A stretch of 64,000 bases of DNA from an uncultured Enterobacterales bacterium (GTDB lineage: Bacteria; Pseudomonadota; Gammaproteobacteria; Enterobacterales; CALYQQ01): assembly GCA_945288535.1 (NCBI GenBank), contig CALYQQ010000011.1, positions 1 through 64,000 of the forward strand. The letters run 5' to 3'. The translations under genes were made by a program, and so were the position numbers. Shown piece after piece: positions 1 to 10,430 of the stretch. A model generated the notes under the pieces. It had not been told where the DNA came from, did not search any database, and saw only the letters and a list, made by a program, of their open reading frames with translations. The stretch's first letter is position 1. Each line of letters opens with the position of its first letter.

Positions 1-421
1 GTCTGATTATATACTCATTGAGTTATTTTATACTGACTCAACAAATATTCTATTAATGTATGCTAACCTTCAATATTGCAATATAAGTATTTACTTCCCT
101 TTGATAATTTATTTATAACAATACTATGGCTAATAATAATTTATTCGTTATTTTTCGTTCATTTATTATCTGCTTTATCATTAAATAATATCAGCTAGCT
201 AACAGTATTCTCGATATTACTTCATTATGAACCGTTAGCTCGTTATCTCATAAAAAATTAGGCTAACCATTGTATATATCACTATTACTCTTCTGAAAAT
301 AGACTTCATTTTTTTCTATACTAATTATTTTATTTTTATTATTTTTTTCGCCAAATCATCCTTTAATTTTTTATCATCCTCAGATGTCTATACTTTATCC
401 GCTTGCTGTGTGTACATCGGT

Positions 422-581
422 TTACACAATCTTTTTAACAGTAAAAAATAAAAATAATAGTAGAAGTACGATAATAACAACAATTGGTACGCCAATTCTT
501 TGGATGAAAACTCTTTAATAAAAAGAAAAGAATAAATACGACCACAAACATTATAAAAACGACAAAATAAAAGATATACAT
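422..581 (-). pseudogene. Frameshifted small two-TM membrane protein, candidate immunity protein for the adjacent Rhs toxin
   Basis: Minus-strand ATG at 581 preceded by GGGAGGAAAATAATAAG; reads MYIFYFVVFIMFVVVFILFFLLKSFHPK, then a frame change gives IGVPIVVIIVLLLLFLFFTVKKIV-stop; directly downstream of the Rhs toxin end. Confidence 0.5.
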
Positions 582-599
582 CTTATTATTTTCCTCCCA

Positions 600-1330
600 A
601 ACGTTTATATTCGAATTTTACTTTTGCTGCCCAAGTTTAGTAATTTTTGCCTACTAATCTATATTTATTTAATGTATCCACATTTTCTACAGCTTGAGCC
701 ATTAACTCATCATTTTCAAAACATGGATCGGAACCTTCTTTGTAATTACCGATTTGCTCTTCAGAATCCGAATAAAGTTGATCATTAGAAACAAAGCCAA
801 TATTACTCCCATCATCAAAAAAGAGATGCTCATGCGATATATCTATATCAAAAAAATCAAACAAATTATTATGTTTATTATTTGATAATGGGCCATACTA
901 ATGTAAATTAACTAAAGATCGTTTTTTAAAACAGGCTGTTAACCCATTGGGATCTATCCATGCAATCGGGTTTACAGGACACATATAAAAGTTTATCCCA
1001 CCTAAAAGACCAATTAGATCTTAGGTAATATAACGTCCTAATTTCGGGTCCTAATAACGGTAACGATTATAATGTAATCCAGACGCTTCATCATAATGCT
1101 GGCCCAGCATGCGTATTGACTGAATGAGGTTCATCGGTTTTTTTCATCAATAAGATTACCCCACGGATAATAATCAGTCTGCCAATTAACATTACCCTTT
1201 GAATCAATTAATGCCAATAGGGTACCCAGATGATTACAATTATAATACTGAAGGGTACATTCTGATAAATGAATAGAATCAGGTAATGTTATAAACGCAC
1301 TAAATTCTTATCACGTATCTTATTATTCAA
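600..1330 (-). pseudogene. Rhs-family protein, C-terminal core plus variable toxin tip (degraded; several in-frame stops and a frameshift)
   Basis: Minus-strand translation: LSECTLQYYNCNHLGTLLALIDSKGNVNWQTDYYPWGNLI ... [64 protein letters not shown], matching the conserved Rhs core C-terminus; followed by a variable tip that includes ORF 637..864. Confidence 0.88.
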
Positions 1331-1929
1331 CCTTATAAACCATGATTTGCTGATCTACTTTATCATTATGATTTACTCATAAACAATTTCTTGTACTGTT
1401 GGGCCTTATTTACGTTATCTGTTATTTAAATAGTGATTGCGGTTATGTAGACAAGGGTGATACCCACTCCTCTTATTCTCTCCATAAAATTGTCATGCTT
1501 TCGGCTCATTTCATTTGTTAATCACAATTAAGAAGTTTTATTACCTAAAAAATACATTGTTGTTTGCCTTGTGGGTATAGCGGAAGTACCAAGATTGATT
1601 ACCACCTGAGCAATAAGGGAGCTTATCCCTGAATATCGTTTTAGGCAGATGTTTACTTTTTTTGCTAGTATAGCGATTAATATCATAATGAAGTTCTCCT
1701 GCAAATTTTCAAGGAGATTTTTATTATGCAAAGGAAAAATAGATTGTTTGTCAAAAATACGAATATACCGTTATCGTATTTCGATGTACCTTTTAATGTA
1801 GCATATTAACTACATTTCCAGAATAAATCGGTGGAAGTCAGGAAAAAACAAATACTCAAAAAGCTGCTTACGAATAAAAGTATTTTTGCTAAGAAATAAA
1901 CGTAATAAAAAAATGATAAGGATAATAAT

Positions 1930-2005
1930 TGGAGCGGGAAACGAGGTTCGAACTCGCGACCTCAACCTTGGCAAGGTTGCGCTCTACCAACTGAGCTATT
2001 CCCGC
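1930..2005 (-). tRNA. tRNA-Gly (anticodon GCC)
   Basis: RC: GCGGGAATAGCTCAGTTGGTAGAGCGCAACCTTGCCAAGGTTGAGGTCGCGAGTTCGAACCTCGTTTCCCGCTCCA; full cloverleaf, GCC anticodon, encoded CCA; next to orn as in E. coli glyVXY. Confidence 0.97.
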
Positions 2006-2228
2006 ACTAAGAAATTAATGAACATTTATAGCTGTTCATAAATAAGAATGAGACTTGCCACTCACACGTGTTGTCTGTAGGGGCGCATTATACGAAAATT
2101 TGCCGTGTCTGCAAGTGTTAATTTCAAATTTTTATTTATTTTATTCTATATATACACGTCAATATGTTTATCAGTAACATTTCATTAAGTATCATTCAAT
2201 ATTTATGCTTCAGCATGTTACATAGAAA

Positions 2229-2813
2229 TTAAAGTTGAATAAAGTGCTGCCGATAGTAAGTAAGTTCTTGAATTGATTCACGGATATCGTCTAAGGCTTG
2301 ATGAGTATTCTGTTTGACAAAGCCATTTAAAATTTGAGGCTTCCAGCGTCGAGCCAACTCTTTCAATGTACTGACGTCAAGATAACGATAATGAAAATAA
2401 CGTTCAAGCTCAGGCATATACCGGTACAAAAAACGTCTATCCTGACCAATACTGTTACCACAAATAGGTGAACACCCCGCAGGCACCCATTTTTTTAAAA
2501 AATCAATCGTGGCCGCCTGTGCTTCTTCTTCTGTTATTTTACTCTGTTTTACGCGATCAATAAGACCACTGATACTATGTGTTCGCGTGTTCCAGTCATC
2601 CATTAGCATAAGTTGGCTATCTGTTTGATGAATAGCTAATACAGGACCTTCGGCTAAAATAGTCAAGGCAGAATCAGTTACAATAGTTGCGATCTCAATA
2701 ATCCGATCGCGCTCAGGATCTAATCCTGTCATTTCCAGATCAATCCAGATCAAATTATCACTACTTGAGTTATTATTGCTCATCATTTTTCCTACATTAT
2801 CAATAAATTTCAT
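2229..2813 (-). CDS. orn: Oligoribonuclease (true start probably internal at [22 protein letters not shown])
   Basis: DEDDh motifs [44 protein letters not shown]; synteny with rsgA. Confidence 0.97.
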   Translation of the reverse strand: MKFIDNVGKMMSNNNSSSDNLIWIDLEMTGLDPERDRIIEIATIVTDSALTILAEGPVLAIHQTDSQLMLMDDWNTRTHSISGLIDRVKQSKITEEEAQAATIDFLKKWVPAGCSPICGNSIGQDRRFLYRYMPELERYFHYRYLDVSTLKELARRWKPQILNGFVKQNTHQALDDIRESIQELTYYRQHFIQL

Positions 2814-2915
2814 CAGTATCTATACTAGTAATACGATGTTATTATACCAGTTTATTCCCACCGTATAATAATTATGGATAAACCCAACGTCGAGTAATAA
2901 ATAAAAGGTAATAGT

Positions 2916-3956
2916 GTGAGTAAAGCAAAACTGACCAAGGGACAGCAACGTCGTATAAAAGCAAATCATCAGCGCCGTTTAAAACAAACAACGGAATTGA
3001 CGGATTTTAACGAACTGCAGTTAGGCGAACCACAGGAAGGTATAATTATTAGTCGCTTTGGAAAACATGCGGATGTTGAAGCTTTAGATGGTACTATTTA
3101 TCGCTGCAATATACGCCGTACAATTGATTCTCTCGTAACGGGGGACCGTGTTGTTTGGCGTGCGGGCTCCTCAGCACACTCTGGTGTTAATGGTATTGTA
3201 GAAGCAGTACATGAGAGAGCATCCGTATTAACGCGACCTGATTATTATGATGGTGTAAAACCTGTCGCAGCCAATATTGACCAGATTGCTATAATCTCTG
3301 CTATTTTACCGGACTTGTCTTTTAATATTATTGATCGTTATTTAGTTGCTTGTGAAACACTGAAAATTCCAGCTTTCCTTGTTATTAATAAAGTTGATTT
3401 ATTAGATAATAAGCAAGCAGAATGGCTTGAACAGTCGATGAAAATTTATCAGGATATTGGTTATCAATATGTGATGGTTTCAACTATTTCAAAACAAGGT
3501 ATGCATCCTTTGATACAAAGGTTGACTGATACTACGACAGTATTTGTCGGTCAATCGGGTGTGGGAAAATCAAGTTTGATAAATACACTGCTTCCTGATA
3601 TGCAAAATACAATTGTAACTGGAAGTGTTTCCGGCGCATCAGGATTAGGGCAACATACGACAACAGCTGCTAGGCTCTATCATTTTAATACTGGTGGTCA
3701 ACTCATTGATTCGCCAGGTATAAGAGAATTTGGACTGTGGCATCTTACTCCAGAACAAGTGACATGGGGATTTGTAGAGTTTCGCCCGTTTTTAGGTCAT
3801 TGCAAATTTCGTGATTGTAAACATAATAGTGATCCTGGTTGTGCAATTCATACTGCTGTTAAACAGGGTAAGATTGCCAAACAACGTTTTATCAATTATC
3901 ACCGAATATTAGAATCAATGAATGGTTTACGAATGCGAAAGCAAATAGATTCGTAG
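2916..3956 (+). CDS. rsgA: Ribosome small subunit-dependent GTPase A (GTG start)
   Basis: Circularly permuted GTPase: [27 protein letters not shown]-terminal Zn motif [14 protein letters not shown]. Confidence 0.97.
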   Translation: MSKAKLTKGQQRRIKANHQRRLKQTTELTDFNELQLGEPQEGIIISRFGKHADVEALDGTIYRCNIRRTIDSLVTGDRVVWRAGSSAHSGVNGIVEAVHERASVLTRPDYYDGVKPVAANIDQIAIISAILPDLSFNIIDRYLVACETLKIPAFLVINKVDLLDNKQAEWLEQSMKIYQDIGYQYVMVSTISKQGMHPLIQRLTDTTTVFVGQSGVGKSSLINTLLPDMQNTIVTGSVSGASGLGQHTTTAARLYHFNTGGQLIDSPGIREFGLWHLTPEQVTWGFVEFRPFLGHCKFRDCKHNSDPGCAIHTAVKQGKIAKQRFINYHRILESMNGLRMRKQIDS

Positions 3957-4055
3957 CTATAAGATAAAAAAGCGATTTTTTCTTTAAATGGATTTAATTA
4001 GGCCATATAGAACAAATGCAAATTAAACAATTAATATTTCAACTCTGAGGTTATT

Positions 4056-4952
4056 GTGAAATTGAACTTATATTCTTTTATACCCAAGCAATTATTAACA
4101 AATATGGCTGGTTGGTTGGCTGAAAAAAAAGCAGGTTGGTTTACTCACCTATTAATTAGTGGATTCATAAAGCTATATAAAGTAGATATGCAGGAGGCTG
4201 AATATTCAGATGCAAATGCTTATCCTACATTTAATGCTTTTTTTACACGTTCTTTAAAGCCAAATAGCCGACCGATTGTTGAACAAGAAAATACATTAGT
4301 CATGCCTGCTGATGGTACTATAAGTCAGTTAGGTAATATAGAACAAAATAAGATCCTACAAGCTAAAAATCATGACTATACTCTTGATGCATTATTAGCT
4401 TGCGATAAGCAAATGGTTTCATTATTTCAAAATGGCTTATTTGTCACGACGTATTTATCACCTCGTGATTATCATCGTGTTCATATGCCATGTGATGGCG
4501 TATTAAGAGAAATGCTTTATGTACCAGGCAGTTTATATTCTGTTAATTTTAAAACAGCTGAAAGCGTAGATAATCTTTTTGCACGCAATGAACGTTTAAT
4601 TTGCTTATTTGACACCCCTTTTGGACCAGTAATACAAATATTAGTGGGCGCCACCATTGTTGGTAGCATTGAAACCAAATGGGAAGGTGTCATTACGCCT
4701 TCACGTCATGGTGTATTACGCCGCTGGGAATATCCAGCTGTAGGAAAAAATGCCATTAAATTAAAAAAAGGCGATGAAATGGGATGTTTTAAATTAGGCT
4801 CAACGGTTATTAATTTATTTACCAAGGATATTATTAAGTTTGCACCACATTTACAAAGCAAAACTAAAGTTCGTATGGGTGAATTAATGGCAAATGCGTC
4901 TAATATTAATCATGAACTTACACAAGATAACAATAATGATAATACAGAATAA
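4056..4952 (+). CDS. psd: Phosphatidylserine decarboxylase proenzyme (GTG start)
   Basis: LGST self-cleavage motif ([11 protein letters not shown]), [13 protein letters not shown]; order rsgA-psd-mscM. Confidence 0.97.
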   Translation: MKLNLYSFIPKQLLTNMAGWLAEKKAGWFTHLLISGFIKLYKVDMQEAEYSDANAYPTFNAFFTRSLKPNSRPIVEQENTLVMPADGTISQLGNIEQNKILQAKNHDYTLDALLACDKQMVSLFQNGLFVTTYLSPRDYHRVHMPCDGVLREMLYVPGSLYSVNFKTAESVDNLFARNERLICLFDTPFGPVIQILVGATIVGSIETKWEGVITPSRHGVLRRWEYPAVGKNAIKLKKGDEMGCFKLGSTVINLFTKDIIKFAPHLQSKTKVRMGELMANASNINHELTQDNNNDNTE

Positions 4953-4974
4953 ATAGGGCAATTACATTATTTAC

Positions 4975-5035
4975 TAAGCTTGATTCATAATAAGTCAAGC
5001 TTATATCAATAATAATAAATGAAGCTTGACATTTT
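4975..5035 (+). promoter_or_regulatory. Three-segment alternative hairpin (A:B versus B:C), C followed by ATTTTT; candidate terminator/attenuator between psd and mscM
   Basis: A = TAAGCTTGA (4975-4983), B = GTCAAGCTTA (4994-5003), C = AAGCTTGAC (5022-5030) then ATTTTT; B can pair with A or C. Confidence 0.5.
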
Positions 5036-5206
5036 TAGAGGATTTTTCGTCAATTAGGACATGTATACTGACATCATAATTTATTGACTCTATTATTTTT
5101 ATAATATTCAAACATTATCGTTGTCAGCTTTATTATTGGATTTCAGACTTAACAATAGTAGTACAACTAAATTTACGCACCACTTACATTATTAGGGATA
5201 AATTAG

Positions 5207-8200
5207 ATGCGTTTTGTCTTATTATTAGTAGCACTCATTGTACCATTATTTATTTCTGCCTCTCAGTTACCTGCTAATATTAATTTAGAAAATGAATTAA
5301 AAAAAATTGAAAATAATCCTAATCTTACCAATCAAACAGAAATCATTGAGGTTTTGCGAAAAGCTATTGCTCGACAAGTTGAATTAAATAATTCACAATC
5401 GAATACCGCAAAATATCAAAAAGTTATAGATAATTATCAAAAGCTATCACAGGATTTAAAGACACAAAAACAAAAGCTATCAACGAAAACATTTACTATT
5501 CCAACCAATTTTTCTATTGATGAACTCGAACAAAAGGTTCTGCAATTTAATAGCCGACAAATTGAATTAAATCGTGTTATACAAGAAGAGGAAGATCGTC
5601 ACCGTAATATTGGTGATGAATTATTAATGATCCCGCAACAACAGGCTGAAATGGGCAAAAAGCTTTATGTTGCCAATAAGTTATTACAAGAAGCTGAAGT
5701 AGCAGAAAAAAACCCACTTAATTTAGCGTTATTACGTGAAGCTCAGATAGAAGTTGATTTTTACCAAGCTAAAGATAATGAACTGGCTATCCAACAATTA
5801 TCTGTACCAAATCGTCAGATGTTATCTCAATTAACAATCGATTTGCTCAAGCAAGAATATAGCATCAATGAAAATTATTTAATTAACTTACGTAATAAAT
5901 TAAATGAGCAAAAATTACAACGTCAAAAAGAAACCGAACAATTAGCAAAAGATATTGAAGAAAATCAGCTTGATTTACCTGATTCAATAAAAAAACAATT
6001 ACAATCTAATCAATTATTAGCGAAACGAGTATTAGAACAAACGGAACGTCTTGACAAAATTACGTTACAACAAAAACAATTAACTGACAATATCAATACT
6101 GTATTTAAGACAAGAACAACACTTTTAGAACAAGCTAAATGGCTCAATATGTCAACTACACTTGGCCAAATTCAACGAGCTAAAATAGCACGCTTGCCTA
6201 AAGCAGCACAATTACAACAATTAGATACAGAAATGGCCGAAATTCGTGTTGCACAAATTTCTACCCGAGAAAGTTTAAAGCGTTATGAAATTACTCAGGA
6301 AAATTTTGACAGTCTTAAAAAAACCTTGGACGAATTAAAACAGCTAAAAATCACTTTTGGCATAAGTAATGATGAAGCAATCGCGAAGCTACCTCAAGAT
6401 AAACAACGAACTTTGCAAGAAAAAATCCTTCTTGCACAACAGGCACAAAAAACAACCTTACAAAGTCTACCTAATTACAACTCATCACATCAGGATTTAC
6501 AGTTATTTAATGACAATCAACTAAGTCTGATGGCGCAGCAACTAACAACACAAAAAGAATTACTCCAATCACTACAGAAATGTAATGAATCACTTATTAT
6601 TGAACTTACCAAATTAAATGTATTAAATAATCAATTAATTGAAGCACTTAAAGAAGTAAAAGACGCGTCACATCGTTATTTGTTTTGGGTTGCTGATGTT
6701 GAACCTATTAATTTTAGCTTTCCACTACAATTACTCGTCGATCTTAATTATTTTATTTCCCTTAATACGCTGTCTCAATTAACGAATGCATTCCTTAGCA
6801 TCTTAACATCACCCGATACCTTAATGTTACTTGCTGGTGCGTTTTTACTTGTTGGTTTTAATTTTATATCACGTCGTCAATACAGTGCTTTCATAGAAAG
6901 AGCCGCTAACAAAGTGGGGAAAGTGACGCAAGATAACTTTTCACTGACATTACGAACATTATTATGGTCAATTATAAGAGCTATCCCATTACCTCTTTTT
7001 TGGGGAACATTAAGTTATGGACTACAACAGGCCTGGCAGTATCCTATCGCTGTTTCGATTGGTCGTGGTATTGGTGCAACATTACCATTAATGTGGGCTT
7101 TTATGATTTGTGCTAGCTTCTCTCGCCCTAATGGACTCTTTATTGTTCATTTAAATTGGGATGCAAAACATGTTAGTAAAGCTATGCGATATTATAAATC
7201 GACCATTTGGTTAGTAATACCATTAACTATATCTCTTATTTCACTCGATCACTATAGTGATATTGAATCAAGTAACCGGGATTTAATCAGTACTATTGGC
7301 CGGTTTTGTTTTTTCCTACTTTGCGCCGCTCTATTTATGATGACGACAAATTTATATCGTGCTGGCGTAGCACTTTACCTTGATAAAAAAGGCTCAAACG
7401 ATAATGTCGTTAACCGCACATTATGGATAGCTTTACAATTAGCACCAATAGCTGCAGCGATTGCAGCGGCTTGTGGCTATCTGGCGACATCTCAAGCATT
7501 ACTTGGCCGATTAGATATTTCGGTAATTATCTGGTTTGGATTACTCATTGTTTATCATATTATACGACGATTAATGCTTATTCAACGCCGAAGAATTGAA
7601 TTTGAACGCGCAAAGCAAAAACGTGCAGAACGCCTAGCTCAACGTAAAATTAATAATGAAGATGAATCAAATGTAAACGCTGGCAATGATAACTGGATGG
7701 AGGCAGAGAATGATGAAATTGATCTGGATGATATTAGTACACAATCATTAAATTTGATTAGATCAATCTTAACCATGATTGCTTTACTATCCATTATTGC
7801 GATCTGGTCAGAAATTTACTCAGCATTTTCTTTCCTTGATAACATTCGACTCTGGGAAGTGACAACAACATTTAATGGTGTTGAAAGTAGCCAATCAATT
7901 ACATTGATGTCAATTCTTATTGCAATATTAGTATTTATTGTTACAGCCCAACTCGTGCGTAATTTACCTGCATTGCTCGAATTGGCGATACTACAACACC
8001 TTGAATTGACACCAGGCACCAGTTATGCCATCACTACACTAACCAAATATATTCTAATGACCATAGGAACATTAGTTGCCTTTTCATTAATTGGTGTTGA
8101 CTGGTCTAAATTACAATTTCTCATTGCCGCCCTTGGTGTTGGATTAGGTTTTGGTCTACAAGAAATTTTTGCAAATTTTATTTCGGGCTTGATTATTCTA

Positions 8201-8728
8201 TTTGAAAAACCTATTCGAATTAACGATATGGTAACCATTCGCGGTTTAACAGGTAATATAGCTAAAATTAATACACGTGCGACCACTATTATTGATTGGG
8301 ATAGAAAAGAAATAATTATGCCAAATAAAGCCTTTATTACTGAGCAATTTACTAACTGGTCCTTAAGTGATTCAGTAACACGAATTGTCTTAACTATCCC
8401 GGCTGAAGTGAGCGTTGATTCTCAAAAAATCATTAATATTTTGAAAGAGGCTGCTAAAAATTGTAGTTATGTTATGGAGAATCCACAACCTGATGTTTTT
8501 CTGGTTGATATTCAACAAGGGATCCAGATATTTGAACTACGGGTTTTTGCCTCTGAAATGGGGCACCGAATGCCCCTTCGCAATGAATTAAATAAACTTA
8601 TTGTTGATTCATATAAAGAACATAATCTGGTCTTACCATTTCCACCAATACAAATTAATGGAAATATACCTAGTCGTAAAACATTTGGTGAAATCAGTAA
8701 CCGACGTTATAACCCGGGTGACTTGTAA
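5207..8728 (+). CDS. mscM: Miniconductance mechanosensitive channel MscM (YjeP family)
   Basis: Large coiled-coil N-terminus, multiple TMs, MscS core (ALGVGLGFGLQEIFANFISGLIILFEKPIRINDMV); downstream of psd. Confidence 0.93.
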   Translation: MRFVLLLVALIVPLFISASQLPANINLENELKKIENNPNLTNQTEIIEVLRKAIARQVELNNSQSNTAKYQKVIDNYQKLSQDLKTQKQKLSTKTFTIPTNFSIDELEQKVLQFNSRQIELNRVIQEEEDRHRNIGDELLMIPQQQAEMGKKLYVANKLLQEAEVAEKNPLNLALLREAQIEVDFYQAKDNELAIQQLSVPNRQMLSQLTIDLLKQEYSINENYLINLRNKLNEQKLQRQKETEQLAKDIEENQLDLPDSIKKQLQSNQLLAKRVLEQTERLDKITLQQKQLTDNINTVFKTRTTLLEQAKWLNMSTTLGQIQRAKIARLPKAAQLQQLDTEMAEIRVAQISTRESLKRYEITQENFDSLKKTLDELKQLKITFGISNDEAIAKLPQDKQRTLQEKILLAQQAQKTTLQSLPNYNSSHQDLQLFNDNQLSLMAQQLTTQKELLQSLQKCNESLIIELTKLNVLNNQLIEALKEVKDASHRYLFWVADVEPINFSFPLQLLVDLNYFISLNTLSQLTNAFLSILTSPDTLMLLAGAFLLVGFNFISRRQYSAFIERAANKVGKVTQDNFSLTLRTLLWSIIRAIPLPLFWGTLSYGLQQAWQYPIAVSIGRGIGATLPLMWAFMICASFSRPNGLFIVHLNWDAKHVSKAMRYYKSTIWLVIPLTISLISLDHYSDIESSNRDLISTIGRFCFFLLCAALFMMTTNLYRAGVALYLDKKGSNDNVVNRTLWIALQLAPIAAAIAAACGYLATSQALLGRLDISVIIWFGLLIVYHIIRRLMLIQRRRIEFERAKQKRAERLAQRKINNEDESNVNAGNDNWMEAENDEIDLDDISTQSLNLIRSILTMIALLSIIAIWSEIYSAFSFLDNIRLWEVTTTFNGVESSQSITLMSILIAILVFIVTAQLVRNLPALLELAILQHLELTPGTSYAITTLTKYILMTIGTLVAFSLIGVDWSKLQFLIAALGVGLGFGLQEIFANFISGLIILFEKPIRINDMVTIRGLTGNIAKINTRATTIIDWDRKEIIMPNKAFITEQFTNWSLSDSVTRIVLTIPAEVSVDSQKIINILKEAAKNCSYVMENPQPDVFLVDIQQGIQIFELRVFASEMGHRMPLRNELNKLIVDSYKEHNLVLPFPPIQINGNIPSRKTFGEISNRRYNPGDL

Positions 8729-8938
8729 TTTTATTTTATGACAGATATAAAGGTAAAACATATTGAATACCGCTTTTAATAAAAAGCTATAATTCAAACA
8801 TGCTATATACTCTGAATAACGCTATTTTACCTACTTATAGACGTTATGCCGGTATATAGCAATTCGCAATAGAATGACAAAAAGACGATAGCCTGTATTA
8901 TTCAGCTATATATTAGTTTAAACAGAATAACTATAGGC

Positions 8939-9940
8939 TCAAGCTTTATAAGTTGTAAAGGCTATGACTCTATCAATATTATTTTCGCCAAGTGCAATCA
9001 TAATTAAACGATCTACACCTAAAGCGACACCTGAACACTCAGGCAACCCGGCTTGCAATGCAGCAAGAAATAAATTATCAATGGGTTGTTCTGATAACCC
9101 GCGTTCAGTGCGCTTTTTATTATCTAACTCAAAACGTTGACGTTGTTCTGTTTCACTAGCTAATTCACGGAAACCATTAGCGAGTTCAATACCTTTATAA
9201 TAAACCTCAAAGCGGTCAGCTACACGCCGATCTTCCGTACTAATTTCAGCTAATGCGGCTTGACTAGCTGGAAAATGATAAACAAAAATAGGTTTTTCTT
9301 TACCAATGACGGGTTCAATTACCATACTAAATAATAATTGTAATAAGGTATCACGATCATCTGGTTTAGCTGCTTCATCGACTAAATGATATTTTACTGC
9401 TTGTAAATGCAGTTCTTCTTTATTAGCATCTAATGGATTTATACCAATATGACGAATAAAAATTTGCTCATACGATACAAATTCAGCAGTATCAGTATCA
9501 AGTACAGCTTGTAATAAGTCATCAACTTCATTCATTAACTGATACATATCAAAACGAGGTCGATACCATTCAAGTAATGTAAATTCAGGATTATGATAAC
9601 GACCCGCTTCTTCATTACGAAAACAGCGCCCTAACTGGTAAATAGGTCCACTTCCAGCGGCAAGTAATCGTTTCATATGGAACTCAGGGCTAGTAACTAA
9701 ATAAAGTGGCATACCTTCAGCGGCACCGGGACCCACATAATCAGTTTGAAAAGAAGATAAGTGTATATCGGTAGTAGCTGCGCGACTCATGGCTGGTGTT
9801 TCAACTTCTAATACGGCTCGTTCAGCAAAAAATGTCCTGATAGCACGTATAATTTTCGCACGTTTTAGCAAATTACTAATGGGTGCATCAGGTTGCCAAC
9901 ACGCTTTGTCACACATAAAAAATAACTCCAAATTAAACAA
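8939..9940 (-). CDS. epmA: EF-P--(R)-beta-lysine ligase (start may be internal)
   Basis: LysRS-like: [76 protein letters not shown]; adjacent to frd as in E. coli. Confidence 0.95.
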   Translation of the reverse strand: MFNLELFFMCDKACWQPDAPISNLLKRAKIIRAIRTFFAERAVLEVETPAMSRAATTDIHLSSFQTDYVGPGAAEGMPLYLVTSPEFHMKRLLAAGSGPIYQLGRCFRNEEAGRYHNPEFTLLEWYRPRFDMYQLMNEVDDLLQAVLDTDTAEFVSYEQIFIRHIGINPLDANKEELHLQAVKYHLVDEAAKPDDRDTLLQLLFSMVIEPVIGKEKPIFVYHFPASQAALAEISTEDRRVADRFEVYYKGIELANGFRELASETEQRQRFELDNKKRTERGLSEQPIDNLFLAALQAGLPECSGVALGVDRLIMIALGENNIDRVIAFTTYKA

Positions 9941-10195
9941 AAGAATAAGTCTACCGAATATTTTGCTTTAAACAAACATAAGACCATAGTATAACGGCTT
10001 AATTAGCATAAAATAAGCTACACATAAATTAGGTTTTATTCATTCTCCATTAAGCTTATAACAAGTTAACCAAAAACAATGAAAAATGAAAAAGAATATA
10101 ATTTTACATTCAACCATATAAAATGAATAAAACCCAATGACGCCATAATAAACTAAAAATTTATTCAATTTATAGGATAAATATTCAAAAAAAAA

Positions 10196-10209
10196 TCGAT
10201 CATATCAAT
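10196..10209 (+). promoter_or_regulatory. Candidate FNR-like site upstream of frdA
   Basis: TCGATCATATCAAT, partial match to TTGATnnnnATCAA; frd is FNR-activated in enterobacteria; about 220 bp from the start codon, so weak. Confidence 0.25.
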
Positions 10210-10430
10210 TTTCTGAGGAACAATAGCAGGTATACTTTAAAGAAGTTATAATCATTTTTACTTATTTATGATCATAACAATGTAAAATAGATTTGGCTGA
10301 ATAAGCATATGATTATCATTTTTTATGAATGAAAATGACTAATCTATTTTTCTACTATATGAAATTACTCTAACTTTATCAACAAGGTTATAATTTTACA
10401 CTATTTAACTGGAACACTTGGAGGAATGCA

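Noticed and set aside
1528-1731. 67-aa minus ORF MHNKNLLENLQ...GTSAIPTRQTTMYFLGNKTS near the Rhs remnant
   Set aside because: Could be part of a decayed accessory gene, but I cannot match it to PAAR, a transposase or an Rhs N-terminus with any confidence
7816-8286. Minus-strand ORFs inside mscM
   Set aside because: Antisense to a confidently assigned conserved gene; no independent evidence
10310-10332. Fur-box-like ATGATTATCAT upstream of frdA
   Set aside because: Short palindrome only; does not fit the full Fur consensus and is common in AT-rich DNA
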